Shown here one piece after another: positions 1 through 6,085 of a stretch of 7,594 nt of DNA. A program made the translations under genes and the position numbers. Below the pieces are notes generated by a model. That model was not told where the DNA came from, did not search any database, and was given only the letters and a program-made list of their open reading frames with translations. Within the stretch, counting starts at the first letter, position 1; every line of letters starts with the position of its first letter. The stretch comes from Gemmatimonadota bacterium (GTDB lineage: Bacteria > Gemmatimonadota > Gemmatimonadetes > Gemmatimonadales > Gemmatimonadaceae), in contig JAHFCS010000008.1 in NCBI GenBank assembly GCA_023249395.1, forward strand, positions 12,113 through 19,706, given 5' to 3'.

Positions 1-399
1 GCCGAGATCGTTCACTATCCGGCGAGCCGCGAGCTTCTTCTCTCGGTGAGGATATTCGCCGATGATTTCGCCAAAGCGGCGGAAGCGCGAGCGCGCGCGT
101 CGGGTGTCGCGACCCGGACGGAATCGCCGTACCTCGGATACGTACGGGCAACGCTCGTCCTCACCGATCCTGCCGGGCGCCCCATTCCGCTGGGATGGTG
201 CGGGTGGAGACGCGTGGGTGATTTGATCTGGCTCTGCTTCAAGGTGACTGCGTCGCCAGGTCCGTCGGGATTTCAGGTCGCCGACAAAATACTGTTCGAT
301 CTTTACGCCGATCAGATCAACATTGTCCAGGCGACCTACGGCGGCAACAAAGCGAATCTGCTGTTCACTCGCGGCGATGGATTCAAGCGACTGCCCTGA
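1..399 (+). CDS. DUF6702-like protein, 3' part (5' end outside the window)
   Basis: The open frame runs from the first base of the window without a stop, so the GTG at 46 is an internal codon and the true start lies further left. The visible 132 residues begin AEIVHYPASRELLLSVRIFA. They contain an 'S-V-R-I-F-A-D-D-F' stretch near the start and end with a segment including 'LYADQINIVQATYGGNK'. From memory, both match the small secreted or periplasmic DUF6702 family (a predicted beta-rich domain with an 'hFxDDh' strand and a 'DQxNIV' C-terminus). Its function is unknown. The signal peptide, if there is one, would be in the missing part. The stop (397-399) lies 23 nt inside the next gene, so the two are probably co-transcribed and perhaps translationally coupled. 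The family call is moderately sure; no role can be assigned. Confidence 0.7.
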   Translation, partial: AEIVHYPASRELLLSVRIFADDFAKAAEARARASGVATRTESPYLGYVRATLVLTDPAGRPIPLGWCGWRRVGDLIWLCFKVTASPGPSGFQVADKILFDLYADQINIVQATYGGNKANLLFTRGDGFKRLP

Positions 400-2539
400 C
401 TGGGAGCGATATACGACCCGTCAACGAAACGAGACACAGCGCGGTTTGTCGCTGGGCGCGATCCTGATCGCGACGAGTATTCTCGCGCAGCCGACACGTG
501 GGCAGGACTCGACACGCGCGACACGCACGACGCTCGATCCGGTTATCGTGAGCGTGACACGGGGCGCGGGGACGGCGCCGCTCGACGCTCCCTTCGCGAT
601 GACAATTCTCTCGCCGGACAGCGCACGGCCGGGCCAGCGGCACACCGCGCTCGACGAATCGATGTCACTCGTGCCCGGCCTCATCGCAGCCAATCGCAAC
701 AATCCCTCGCAGGATCCGCGGATCTCGATTCGCGGCTTCGGCGCGCGATCGGCGTTCGGCATTCGCGGGATTCGCGTCCTCCGCGACGGCATGCCGTTGA
801 CCCTGCCGGATGGCCAGACTCCGGTGGATTACCTGAGTCTCGAATCGGTCGGGCGAATCGATGTCATCCGTGGAGCCGCCTCCGCGATGTATGGCAACGC
901 GTCAGGCGGCGTGATCGATCTGCGAACCGCTGCCCCGCCTCGCGAGAGACTGGCAGGCAATGTGCGGCAATGGCTTGGAAGCGAGGGTTTTTCTCGTTCC
1001 ACCGTCGCGGGGGGTGGGATATCCGGTCCGGCGTATTACCAGGCGGACGCTTCCCTGACGCGGGGTGATGGCTTTCGGGCGCACGCGCGGCAGCGCGCGA
1101 CGAGCGCATTCGCCCGCGTCGGGGCGATGCTCGGCAGCACTGACTATTCGGCAGACGTCCTCGTATTGGACAATCCCCTTGCCGAAAACCCAGGGGCGCT
1201 GACAATCGCCCAGATGCGCGCGGACCTTGCCCTCGCCGATCAGCCGTCGGTGAACAAGGCCGCGCGAAAGGTGGTTCAGCAGCTCCAGGTCGGGCTTTCC
1301 GCCAACCGTCAGATGAAACACGACGAGATCACTGCTTCGGCGTACGCTGGCGGACGGTCACTCTACAATCCGTTGACCTTCGCGATCGTGGACGTTGGAC
1401 GCCGGACGTACGGCACCAGCGGCCGCGTAACGCATTTCTCGTCGCTGCTCGCGCGATCCAACAAGCTGACAGGAGGGCTCGATCTTCAATCGCAAAACGA
1501 TTTGCGCAGGAATTTCACCAATTGCAACGACATCCCCGCGCCCTCTGCCGTTACGAAAACATGTCCGGCGCTCGGTACGGAGCTGGGGACCGTCACTCTG
1601 CATCAGCGAGAGATCGTCTACAGTGCAGGCGCATACCTCAACGACGAATTGCGCCTCACGGACCGTCTCCGGCTGAGCGGTGGACTGAGAGGCGACAAGG
1701 TCAGGTTCGAGGTTCGCGATCGGCTGATCAACACGACCAATCCCGACGACTCCGGCGACCGGACGCTCAGCGCAGTGACTCCATTCGTCGGTCTGGTTTC
1801 CAGGATCGCACCCGATCAGTCGGCGTACGCCAACATCTCGTCGGCATTCGAGACGCCGACCGCAACGGAGCTCGGCAACCATGCCGACGGCAGCGCGGGA
1901 ATCAACCCGGATCTCAAACCGCAGCGCTCGACTACGTACGAGGTCGGGCTCAAGCGAAGCGGCGCCGCGAAGCTGAGCTACGACGTCGCCGTCTTCACAA
2001 CGAATGTACGCGACGAGCTTGTTCCGTATGAGATTCCGCTGAGCGGCGGACGCCGCTATTTCCGCAATGCCGGACGAACGAGCCGGCGTGGCGCAGAGCT
2101 TGGAATGACGGCAACAGCGGGTCCTTTTCTTTTCAATCTCGCGTACGGCTATTCCGATTTTCGCTTCTCGCGCTACGTGACGGATTCGGTGGTGCTCGAC
2201 GGCCACCGGATTCCGGGCATTCCAGTGCACCGCGCGCAGTCGAGCGCGACATGGTCGCCGAATGCGGCGTTCGCTGTCGTGGAAGCCGAGGTCGCTTCCG
2301 GGCCGTTCGTGGACGACGCGAACACTGTGCGCGCGCCGGGCTACGAGGTGGTTCATCTTCGCGTCGGCAGTCAGCGGCTCTTCGATAATCCGTGGATTTC
2401 TCTCGTCGCCGGCGTTCAAAACCTCTTCGACCGCGCGTACTCACCGTCGCTCAGCGTCAACGCGGCGCGCGGCAAATTCTTCGAGCCCGCCCCAGGCCGA
2501 ACGCTGTATGTTGGTGTCAGTCTTGGACATGGCCGCTAG
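377..2539 (+). CDS. TonB-dependent outer-membrane receptor (YncD/PqqU- and FecA-like plug)
   Basis: An outer-membrane active transporter that would import a scarce ligand using energy from TonB-ExbB-ExbD. The frame opens at 323, but I place the start at the ATG at 377. It gives 720 residues, the usual size for these receptors, with a hydrophobic signal core at about residues 23-36 and likely cleavage near 'PTRG|QD' (42/43). A TonB box-like stretch (DPVIVSVTR, 54-62) comes next. The plug domain, about 60-190, includes ISIRGFGARSAFGIRG (116-131), 'LPDGQ' (143-147) and 'RGAASAMYGNASGGVIDL' (165-182), which resemble E. coli YncD/PqqU and FecA-type plugs. The beta-barrel fills the rest, with 'NLFDRAY' and 'FFEPAPGRTLYVGVSL' near the C-terminus. 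Two cysteines (383 and 396) sit in what is probably one extracellular loop and could form a disulfide. The start overlaps the upstream gene and has no obvious ribosome binding site. The ligand cannot be read from sequence: iron chelates, cobalamin or PQQ are all possible. Confidence 0.93.
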   Translation: MDSSDCPDWERYTTRQRNETQRGLSLGAILIATSILAQPTRGQDSTRATRTTLDPVIVSVTRGAGTAPLDAPFAMTILSPDSARPGQRHTALDESMSLVPGLIAANRNNPSQDPRISIRGFGARSAFGIRGIRVLRDGMPLTLPDGQTPVDYLSLESVGRIDVIRGAASAMYGNASGGVIDLRTAAPPRERLAGNVRQWLGSEGFSRSTVAGGGISGPAYYQADASLTRGDGFRAHARQRATSAFARVGAMLGSTDYSADVLVLDNPLAENPGALTIAQMRADLALADQPSVNKAARKVVQQLQVGLSANRQMKHDEITASAYAGGRSLYNPLTFAIVDVGRRTYGTSGRVTHFSSLLARSNKLTGGLDLQSQNDLRRNFTNCNDIPAPSAVTKTCPALGTELGTVTLHQREIVYSAGAYLNDELRLTDRLRLSGGLRGDKVRFEVRDRLINTTNPDDSGDRTLSAVTPFVGLVSRIAPDQSAYANISSAFETPTATELGNHADGSAGINPDLKPQRSTTYEVGLKRSGAAKLSYDVAVFTTNVRDELVPYEIPLSGGRRYFRNAGRTSRRGAELGMTATAGPFLFNLAYGYSDFRFSRYVTDSVVLDGHRIPGIPVHRAQSSATWSPNAAFAVVEAEVASGPFVDDANTVRAPGYEVVHLRVGSQRLFDNPWISLVAGVQNLFDRAYSPSLSVNAARGKFFEPAPGRTLYVGVSLGHGR

Positions 2540-2583
2540 CCCACTCGGGCCGCTTGTCCCGCAGTTCCACTCCGGGGGTACAT

Positions 2584-2606
2584 GCAATATCTTGAAATGT
2601 TATAGC
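2584..2606. promoter_or_regulatory. AT-rich imperfect palindrome upstream of the MarR-type gene
   Basis: A 23-bp imperfect inverted repeat centred on base 2595, with 7 of 11 positions pairing symmetrically (outer GCnATAnCnT type half-sites). It is one of the few AT-rich patches in GC-rich surroundings and lies 10 bp before the MarR start codon. MarR proteins usually repress their own gene by binding such palindromes over the promoter. That makes this a candidate operator or promoter region, but no good -35/-10 pair is visible and the symmetry could be chance. Confidence 0.3.
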
Positions 2607-2616
2607 CCTTATTGCC

Positions 2617-3135
2617 ATGGCCACACGAATCTCGCGGGGCACATTCCCGATCGGCCGCGACGCCAGCGCCGACATCGTAAACGTCGTAGACGCGATTCGT
2701 TCGATCATACAGAGTCTGCGCATCTCGGGTCGCGCCGCTGAGCAGAAGCTCGGAATCAGCAGCGCCCAGCTTTACATCCTGCACGAGCTGGCTGAGCGAC
2801 CGGCGCAGTCGATCAACGATCTCGCCGAAAGGACTTATACCCATCAGAGCTCTGTCTCGATGGTAGTGAGCCGGCTCGTCGAGCATCGCCTCGTGACGCG
2901 CCATCCCGCGCGCGGCGATGCGCGGCGGCTTTCGATCTCGTTGACTTCCACTGGCCGCGCGCTACTCCGAAGGGCTCCGCACGCTGCACAGACGCGGTTG
3001 ATCAAAGGGCTTCGAACGCTTTCGCGATCGGAGCTGCACGCTCTTGCAACGCAGCTGCGCACCCTGACCGAAGTGATCGAAAATCAGGAGAACGGCGAGT
3101 CGGCAGTCGCCGAGAAGGAGAGCCGGCGAGCCTGA
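2617..3135 (+). CDS. MarR-family winged-helix transcriptional regulator
   Basis: A 172-residue protein, slightly longer than a typical MarR protein (about 140-160) because of extra residues at both ends. An N-terminal helix (about 19-45) leads into 'GISSAQLYILHELAE' (46-60). The helix-turn-helix follows: 'SINDLAERTYTHQSSVSMVVSRL' spans 65-87, with the recognition helix at about 76-89. The wing has the hallmark D-x-R-R pattern (DARRLSISLT, 101-110), then 'TGRALL' (112-117) and a C-terminal dimerisation helix. Such dimers bind palindromic DNA and often respond to phenolic ligands, oxidants or efflux substrates; nothing here shows the ligand. The ATG at 2617 has no clear ribosome binding site. 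It stands alone between the receptor (77-bp gap) and a convergent threonine synthase. It may regulate itself through the palindrome at 2584-2606, or the receptor next door; both are inference. Confidence 0.9.
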   Translation: MATRISRGTFPIGRDASADIVNVVDAIRSIIQSLRISGRAAEQKLGISSAQLYILHELAERPAQSINDLAERTYTHQSSVSMVVSRLVEHRLVTRHPARGDARRLSISLTSTGRALLRRAPHAAQTRLIKGLRTLSRSELHALATQLRTLTEVIENQENGESAVAEKESRRA

Positions 3136-3165
3136 CGGACGAAAAGGTTTCGGGCGTGATCGCTA

Positions 3166-3202
3166 AGCGGGGCGCACATCGATGTGCGCCCCGCTCTTAT
3201 TT
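3166..3202 (+). terminator. Perfect 30-bp palindrome, probable terminator between convergent genes
   Basis: Bases 3166-3195 form a perfect inverted repeat centred on ATCGAT, with GC-rich arms (AGCGGGGCGCACA and its complement), followed on the + strand by CTTATTT. It begins 30 bp after the MarR stop and ends one base before the thrC stop on the opposite strand. It can therefore fold at the 3' end of both transcripts. The U-rich tail is present only in the MarR direction; in the thrC direction the hairpin is followed by TAGCGATC, a poor U tract. Confidence 0.8.
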
Positions 3203-4366
3203 CCCCATCACGTCGACGTACTTGATTCCCGCGCCGGTGTTGAACAAAACCACCTCTTCATCTCGCTCGAGCTCACCCCGCTCGAGAAGCATCCGGATCG
3301 CCGGGAGACAAGCCGCTCCTTCGGGTGCAACGAACAGTCCTTCCAGACGTCCGATCTCACCGACCGCGGCCAGGAGCTCGTCGTCGGTGACTGCGACCGC
3401 CGTTCCACCGGACGCACGCAGCGCGTCGAGAATGAGGAAGTCGCCGATCGCCTTTGGAACGCGCAGCCCCGATGCGACGGTGGCTGCATTGGCGAACTCA
3501 TCGGCGTGCCTCATACCGGATTCGAACGCCCGCACAATCGGCGCGCACCCCGCCGCCTGAACGGTGACCATACGCGGACGCTTCGAGCCAATCAAACCCA
3601 TCGACTCCATTTCATCGAACGCCTTCCACATTCCGATGAGTCCCGTTCCACCGCCTGTGGGATACAGGATCACATCGGGTAATCGCCAGCCGAGCTGCTC
3701 GGCGAGCTCGTAGCCGAGGGTCTTCTTTCCTTCCACGCGATAGGGTTCCTTGAGAGTCGAGACATCGAACCAGCCCTCCGCGTCCTTCCGCCTGGCGACC
3801 TCGGCTCCGCAATCGGTGATGAGGCCGTCAATGACCGTGACACGAGCGCCTGTCTGCCGGCACTCGACGATGTTGGCTCGCGGCGTGTCGCGGGGCATGA
3901 ATAGATATGCATCGATTCCGGCGCTGGCTGCATAAGCGGCGAGGGCTCCGGCGGCATTGCCCGCCGACGGCGCGGCGAGCTTTCGCACTCCGAGCTCGCG
4001 CGCCATCGAAACCGCTGCCGACATTCCGCGGGCCTTGAAGCTCTGCGTTGGATTGAGGGATTCGTCCTTGATCAGGAGCCTCTCCATCCCGAGCGATGTT
4101 CCGAGTCGCCGGGCGTGCAGCAGAGGCGTCCACCCTTCACCCAGCGAGACGATGTTGGCGTCGTCGTCTACCGGCATCACTTCGCGATACCGCCACATGT
4201 CGGCGCGGCGGGTCGCGAGACTTTCGCGTGTGAGGGTCGCCGACGCGCGAGCGAGATCATACCGCACGAGGAGTGGCTTCCCACATACGGTACAGAGGTT
4301 GCGAAGCTGGCCCGCGGGGTAGATCGCGCCGCAGGCGGCGCATTCGAGGTGAGTGACGTTCGTCAT
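3197..4366 (-). CDS. thrC: Threonine synthase (PLP-dependent, N-terminal zinc ribbon)
   Basis: Would convert O-phospho-L-homoserine to L-threonine and phosphate, the last step of threonine synthesis, in the cytoplasm. The 389-residue protein opens with a zinc-ribbon (C9, C12, C25, C28) typical of archaeal-type/short threonine synthases, then 'LGEGWTPLL' (75-83). The PLP Schiff-base lysine is K111 in NPTQSFKARG (105-114). A substrate/cofactor loop follows at 'PSAGNAAGALAAYAA' (133-147), with 'YRVEGKKTLGYE' at 209-220 and the glycine-rich phosphate-binding loop GGGTG at 238-242. The frame stays open upstream to 4801, but the ATG at 4366 is chosen because the family begins just before the zinc ribbon, and the extension is arginine-rich shadow sequence overlapping the divergent genes. 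The family norm at residue 108 is usually G (NPTGSFK); here it is Q. No homoserine kinase or dehydrogenase gene is adjacent. Related PLP lyases such as cysteate synthase are a less likely alternative. Confidence 0.9.
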   Translation of the reverse strand: MTNVTHLECAACGAIYPAGQLRNLCTVCGKPLLVRYDLARASATLTRESLATRRADMWRYREVMPVDDDANIVSLGEGWTPLLHARRLGTSLGMERLLIKDESLNPTQSFKARGMSAAVSMARELGVRKLAAPSAGNAAGALAAYAASAGIDAYLFMPRDTPRANIVECRQTGARVTVIDGLITDCGAEVARRKDAEGWFDVSTLKEPYRVEGKKTLGYELAEQLGWRLPDVILYPTGGGTGLIGMWKAFDEMESMGLIGSKRPRMVTVQAAGCAPIVRAFESGMRHADEFANAATVASGLRVPKAIGDFLILDALRASGGTAVAVTDDELLAAVGEIGRLEGLFVAPEGAACLPAIRMLLERGELERDEEVVLFNTGAGIKYVDVMGK

Positions 4367-4431
4367 GGCCGCCGCTAAGTTACGCGAACTCGTGACTGGA
4401 TGCCTTTCCTGATTGTCGCGCTCACCTAGTG
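4367..4431. other. Divergent intergenic region between thrC and the membrane-protein genes
   Basis: These 65 bp must hold, or lie close to, the start signals for thrC (leftward) and possibly for the small ORF and membrane protein (rightward). I see no convincing -35/-10 pair in either direction. A TAACTT hexamer on the minus strand (4382-4377) lies about 10 bp before the thrC ATG, which would imply an almost leaderless transcript. A 9-codon ORF (4400-4429, MPFLIVALT) ends in TAG just before the GTG-ATG of the next ORF. Confidence 0.3.
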
Positions 4432-4530
4432 ATGCCATTCGCTGCAGGAAATGGCGTATGGCGTCTCGTAGGCGCGATGCTCCTGATCGCGGTCGTGACA
4501 CTCGTCCTCGATTGGCGGGCGAGGCGATAG
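4432..4530 (+). CDS. Possible small single-pass membrane protein, 32 residues
   Basis: A short ORF starting MPFAAGNGVWRLVGAMLLIA and ending DWRARR. It has one uninterrupted hydrophobic segment (about residues 10-27) followed by a positively charged tail, which is the pattern of a small bitopic membrane protein with its C-terminus in the cytoplasm. It ends 6 bp before the start of the next membrane-protein gene and is in the same frame, separated by a TAG at 4528-4530. It could be a separate small gene, a leader peptide, or chance. A GTG directly before the ATG (4429) is an alternative start. No ribosome binding site is evident. I recognise no family. Confidence 0.35.
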   Translation: MPFAAGNGVWRLVGAMLLIAVVTLVLDWRARR

Positions 4531-4536
4531 CGCCCG

Positions 4537-5064
4537 ATGTACGGCGGACACATCGGGATCGCGATCGCGGGCAAGGGATACCGGTCAACGATTCCCCTTT
4601 GGCTGCTGTTGCTCGCGACGCAGCTGCCCGACTGGACAGACGCCGCTGTGTGCGTAGCAGGTATCGAGTCGCCGCCGTCAGAAATGCTTTCCCACTCGCT
4701 GCCGGCGATTGCAGTGCTTGCAGCAGTTCTGTCGCTTGCATACTACGCCACCGTCCGCGATCTCGCGGCTGCCGCGTTCGTCGCACTCGTCGTAGCGTCA
4801 CACGGCGTCGCCGACTACGTGACGGGACTCAAGCCGACCTGGCCGGGCGGACCGGTGATCGGACTTCAGCTTTATCGACAGCCTGCGCTCGACTTCGCCG
4901 TCGAGGGCGTCGTCATCCTCATCGGGTGGGAGATCTACCGGCGAAGTCTTCCCGCCGGCCGGCAGCGCTCGAAGGCGGTGCGCTTTCTTCTCGTCGCGCT
5001 GCTGTTGCTCCAGCTTGCCGCCTCGGTGAGCTTCGCGGTCTTTCCCGGCATCAAGAAATGCTGA
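4537..5064 (+). CDS. Multi-pass membrane protein, YdjM-like (putative metal-dependent hydrolase)
   Basis: A 175-residue polytopic protein with hydrophobic segments at about 19-31, 54-71, 76-92, 119-134 and 144-165. The polar residues embedded in them are arranged as in the YdjM/DUF457 group of inner-membrane putative metal-dependent hydrolases: 'GHIGIA' (H5), 'QLPDWTD' (D32, D35), 'LSHSLPA' (H53) and 'ASHGVADYVTG' (H89, D93). These are candidate metal ligands. The biochemical activity of this group is not well established. The start is supported because the GHIG motif sits at the very N-terminus, as is usual for such proteins, although no strong ribosome binding site is visible. It follows a possible small membrane ORF by 6 bp and is followed by a repeat-rich gap. 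The membrane nature is sure; the family assignment is moderate and from memory. Confidence 0.75.
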   Translation: MYGGHIGIAIAGKGYRSTIPLWLLLLATQLPDWTDAAVCVAGIESPPSEMLSHSLPAIAVLAAVLSLAYYATVRDLAAAAFVALVVASHGVADYVTGLKPTWPGGPVIGLQLYRQPALDFAVEGVVILIGWEIYRRSLPAGRQRSKAVRFLLVALLLLQLAASVSFAVFPGIKKC

Positions 5065-5072
5065 GTTTTCTT

Positions 5073-5099
5073 ACCGCAGAGAACGCGGAGACCGCGGAG
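5073..5099 (+). repeat. 3 x 9 bp tandem repeat, copy A of an inverted pair
   Basis: Three consecutive 9-bp units: accgcagag, aacgcggag, accgcggag. The array starts 8 bp after the stop of the membrane-protein gene and is preceded by a T-rich stretch (gttttctt). An inverted copy lies at 5222-5248. Compared along the 27 bp, the two copies differ at 3 positions. Translated in frame the units give 'TAENAETAE', a pattern that often appears as spurious ORF ends in several soil-bacterial genomes, which suggests a dispersed repeat family. Confidence 0.75.
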
Positions 5100-5221
5100 T
5101 GAACAGAAAAGAATGAAAACAGGAACCGCGGGATCGAATCGATGCGTAACCCCGTTCAACACTCAGCCACTGGCGAAGAGAATCAGTGCAATGCTCCTTT
5201 CTGGTTGATGACCCAGCCTTC

Positions 5222-5248
5222 CTCCGCGTTCTCTGCGTTCTCCGCGGT
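5222..5248 (-). repeat. 3 x 9 bp tandem repeat, copy B (inverted)
   Basis: Read on the minus strand the three units are accgcggag, aacgcagag, aacgcggag, again preceded by a T-rich run (gttttttc-like). It faces copy A across 122 bp that contain no gene I can support. Together the two copies look like the ends of a small non-coding insertion or a large hairpin. The element ends about 65 bp before the HD-hydrolase start. Confidence 0.75.
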
Positions 5249-5304
5249 GAAAAACGGACCGACCGAGCGATACCACAAACCGCCCGACGGGCTCTCCGAC
5301 CACG

Positions 5305-5309
5305 GGAGG
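5305..5309 (+). promoter_or_regulatory. Shine-Dalgarno site fixing a TTG start
   Basis: GGAGG, within a GGGAGGT stretch, lies 4 nt before the TTG at 5314. It is the clearest ribosome binding site in the window and favours TTG over the later in-frame ATG at 5359 as the start of the HD-domain gene. Confidence 0.7.
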
Positions 5310-5313
5310 TCAA

Positions 5314-5925
5314 TTGCCTGACCAGGCCCTTCCGCCGCGCGCCGAGACGCTGGCGCTGATGCACGAGTACACTGCGAGTGACTCGCTCCGGAAGCACATG
5401 CTCTCGGTGGAAGCCGCGATGCGCGCGTACGCAGCAAAGTTCGGGGGGGACGCAGACCGCTGGGGGACCACTGGTCTGATCCACGATTTCGACTACGAGC
5501 GCTATCCGAACGCCGAGCACTCGCCGACAGAGGGGCATCCTGCCGAAGGCGTGCGGATTCTGCGCGGCCGCGGATATCCCGAAGACATTCTGCAGGCGAT
5601 CCTCGGCCACGCGACCTACAGCGGAACACCGAGAGAAACTCCGATGGCCAGGACGCTCTTCGCCGTGGACGAGCTGACGGGCCTCATAACGGCGACGGCG
5701 CTCGTGAGGCCGAGCCGAAGCGTCCACGAGGTGGAAGCGAGGTCGGTGCGCAAAAAGATGAAGGACAAGGCCTTCGCCCGCGGCGTCAGTCGCGAGGACG
5801 TCATCACGGGCGCCGAGGAGCTCGGTGTGGATCTCGAGGAACACATCGCCTTCGTGATCCGCGCGATGCAGTCGGTCGCCGACGACATCGGGCTCGGCAG
5901 CGTCCAGGCGCCAGCAGTCAGCTAG
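5314..5925 (+). CDS. HD-superfamily hydrolase (COG2316-like)
   Basis: A 203-residue cytoplasmic protein of the HD metal-dependent phosphohydrolase superfamily. The likely metal ligands are H28 (in 'LRKHMLSVE'), H57-D58 (in 'GLIHDFDYERYP'), H75 ('EGHPAEG'), H99 ('ILGHATYSG') and D119 ('FAVDELTGLI'). The stretch from 'DELTGLITATALVRPS' through 'KKMKDKAFARGVSREDV' to 'GAEELGVDLEEHI' is very like the compact COG2316 predicted hydrolases, and the length is normal for them. The substrate is unknown; relatives elsewhere in the superfamily act on nucleotides or phosphoesters. The start is the TTG at 5314, supported by GGAGG 4 nt upstream; the ATG at 5359 would still keep all the motifs. It stands alone between the 9-bp repeat element and a convergent desaturase gene, so context gives no hint of the pathway. 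Confidence 0.9.
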   Translation: MPDQALPPRAETLALMHEYTASDSLRKHMLSVEAAMRAYAAKFGGDADRWGTTGLIHDFDYERYPNAEHSPTEGHPAEGVRILRGRGYPEDILQAILGHATYSGTPRETPMARTLFAVDELTGLITATALVRPSRSVHEVEARSVRKKMKDKAFARGVSREDVITGAEELGVDLEEHIAFVIRAMQSVADDIGLGSVQAPAVS

Positions 5926-6085
5926 TAAAGTTCGCCCCGGTCGGTTGGCGAGTGTCGGCGGCCGCGGCAACCGCTCCCACTCTACGACAGCAAGCGGCCT
6001 GTCAGGAGGATGTCATCAGCTCCCGCCGCACACAGATCTCGAGTCTTTCTGTTGTTGCCAGCGACACCGAGGCGCCGCGCGCAAT

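Noticed and set aside
323..376. Upstream start for the TonB-dependent receptor
   Set aside because: The 18 extra residues lie fully inside the upstream gene and would push the signal peptide to about residue 40 of the protein; 377 gives a better N-terminus.
1358..2419. Long minus-strand ORF (353 codons) opposite the receptor gene
   Set aside because: It is antisense to a clear TonB-dependent receptor, rich in Arg/Ala/His as expected from the complement of GC-rich coding sequence, and shows no recognisable domain.
4367..4801. N-terminal extension of threonine synthase to 4801
   Set aside because: The extra 145 residues are low-complexity Arg/Ala/Ser sequence antisense to the membrane-protein gene; the family starts just before the zinc ribbon at the ATG at 4366.
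5094..5230. Coding sequence between the two inverted repeats
   Set aside because: The short frames here (for example those ending in 'TAENAE'-type residues) are products of the repeat units; there is no ribosome binding site, no sustained codon pattern and no domain.
5071..5970. Minus-strand ORF (299 codons) opposite the HD-hydrolase gene and the repeat element
   Set aside because: It reads through both inverted repeats and the complement of a confident gene; the composition is arginine-rich and no family is visible.
5926..6085. Possible terminators between the convergent HD-hydrolase and desaturase genes
   Set aside because: Short inverted repeats exist (CGGTTG/CAACCG at 5942-5973, GACAG/CTGTC at 5986-6003), but the stems are 5-6 bp with long or unstructured loops and no U tract. 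I see nothing else in this stretch.
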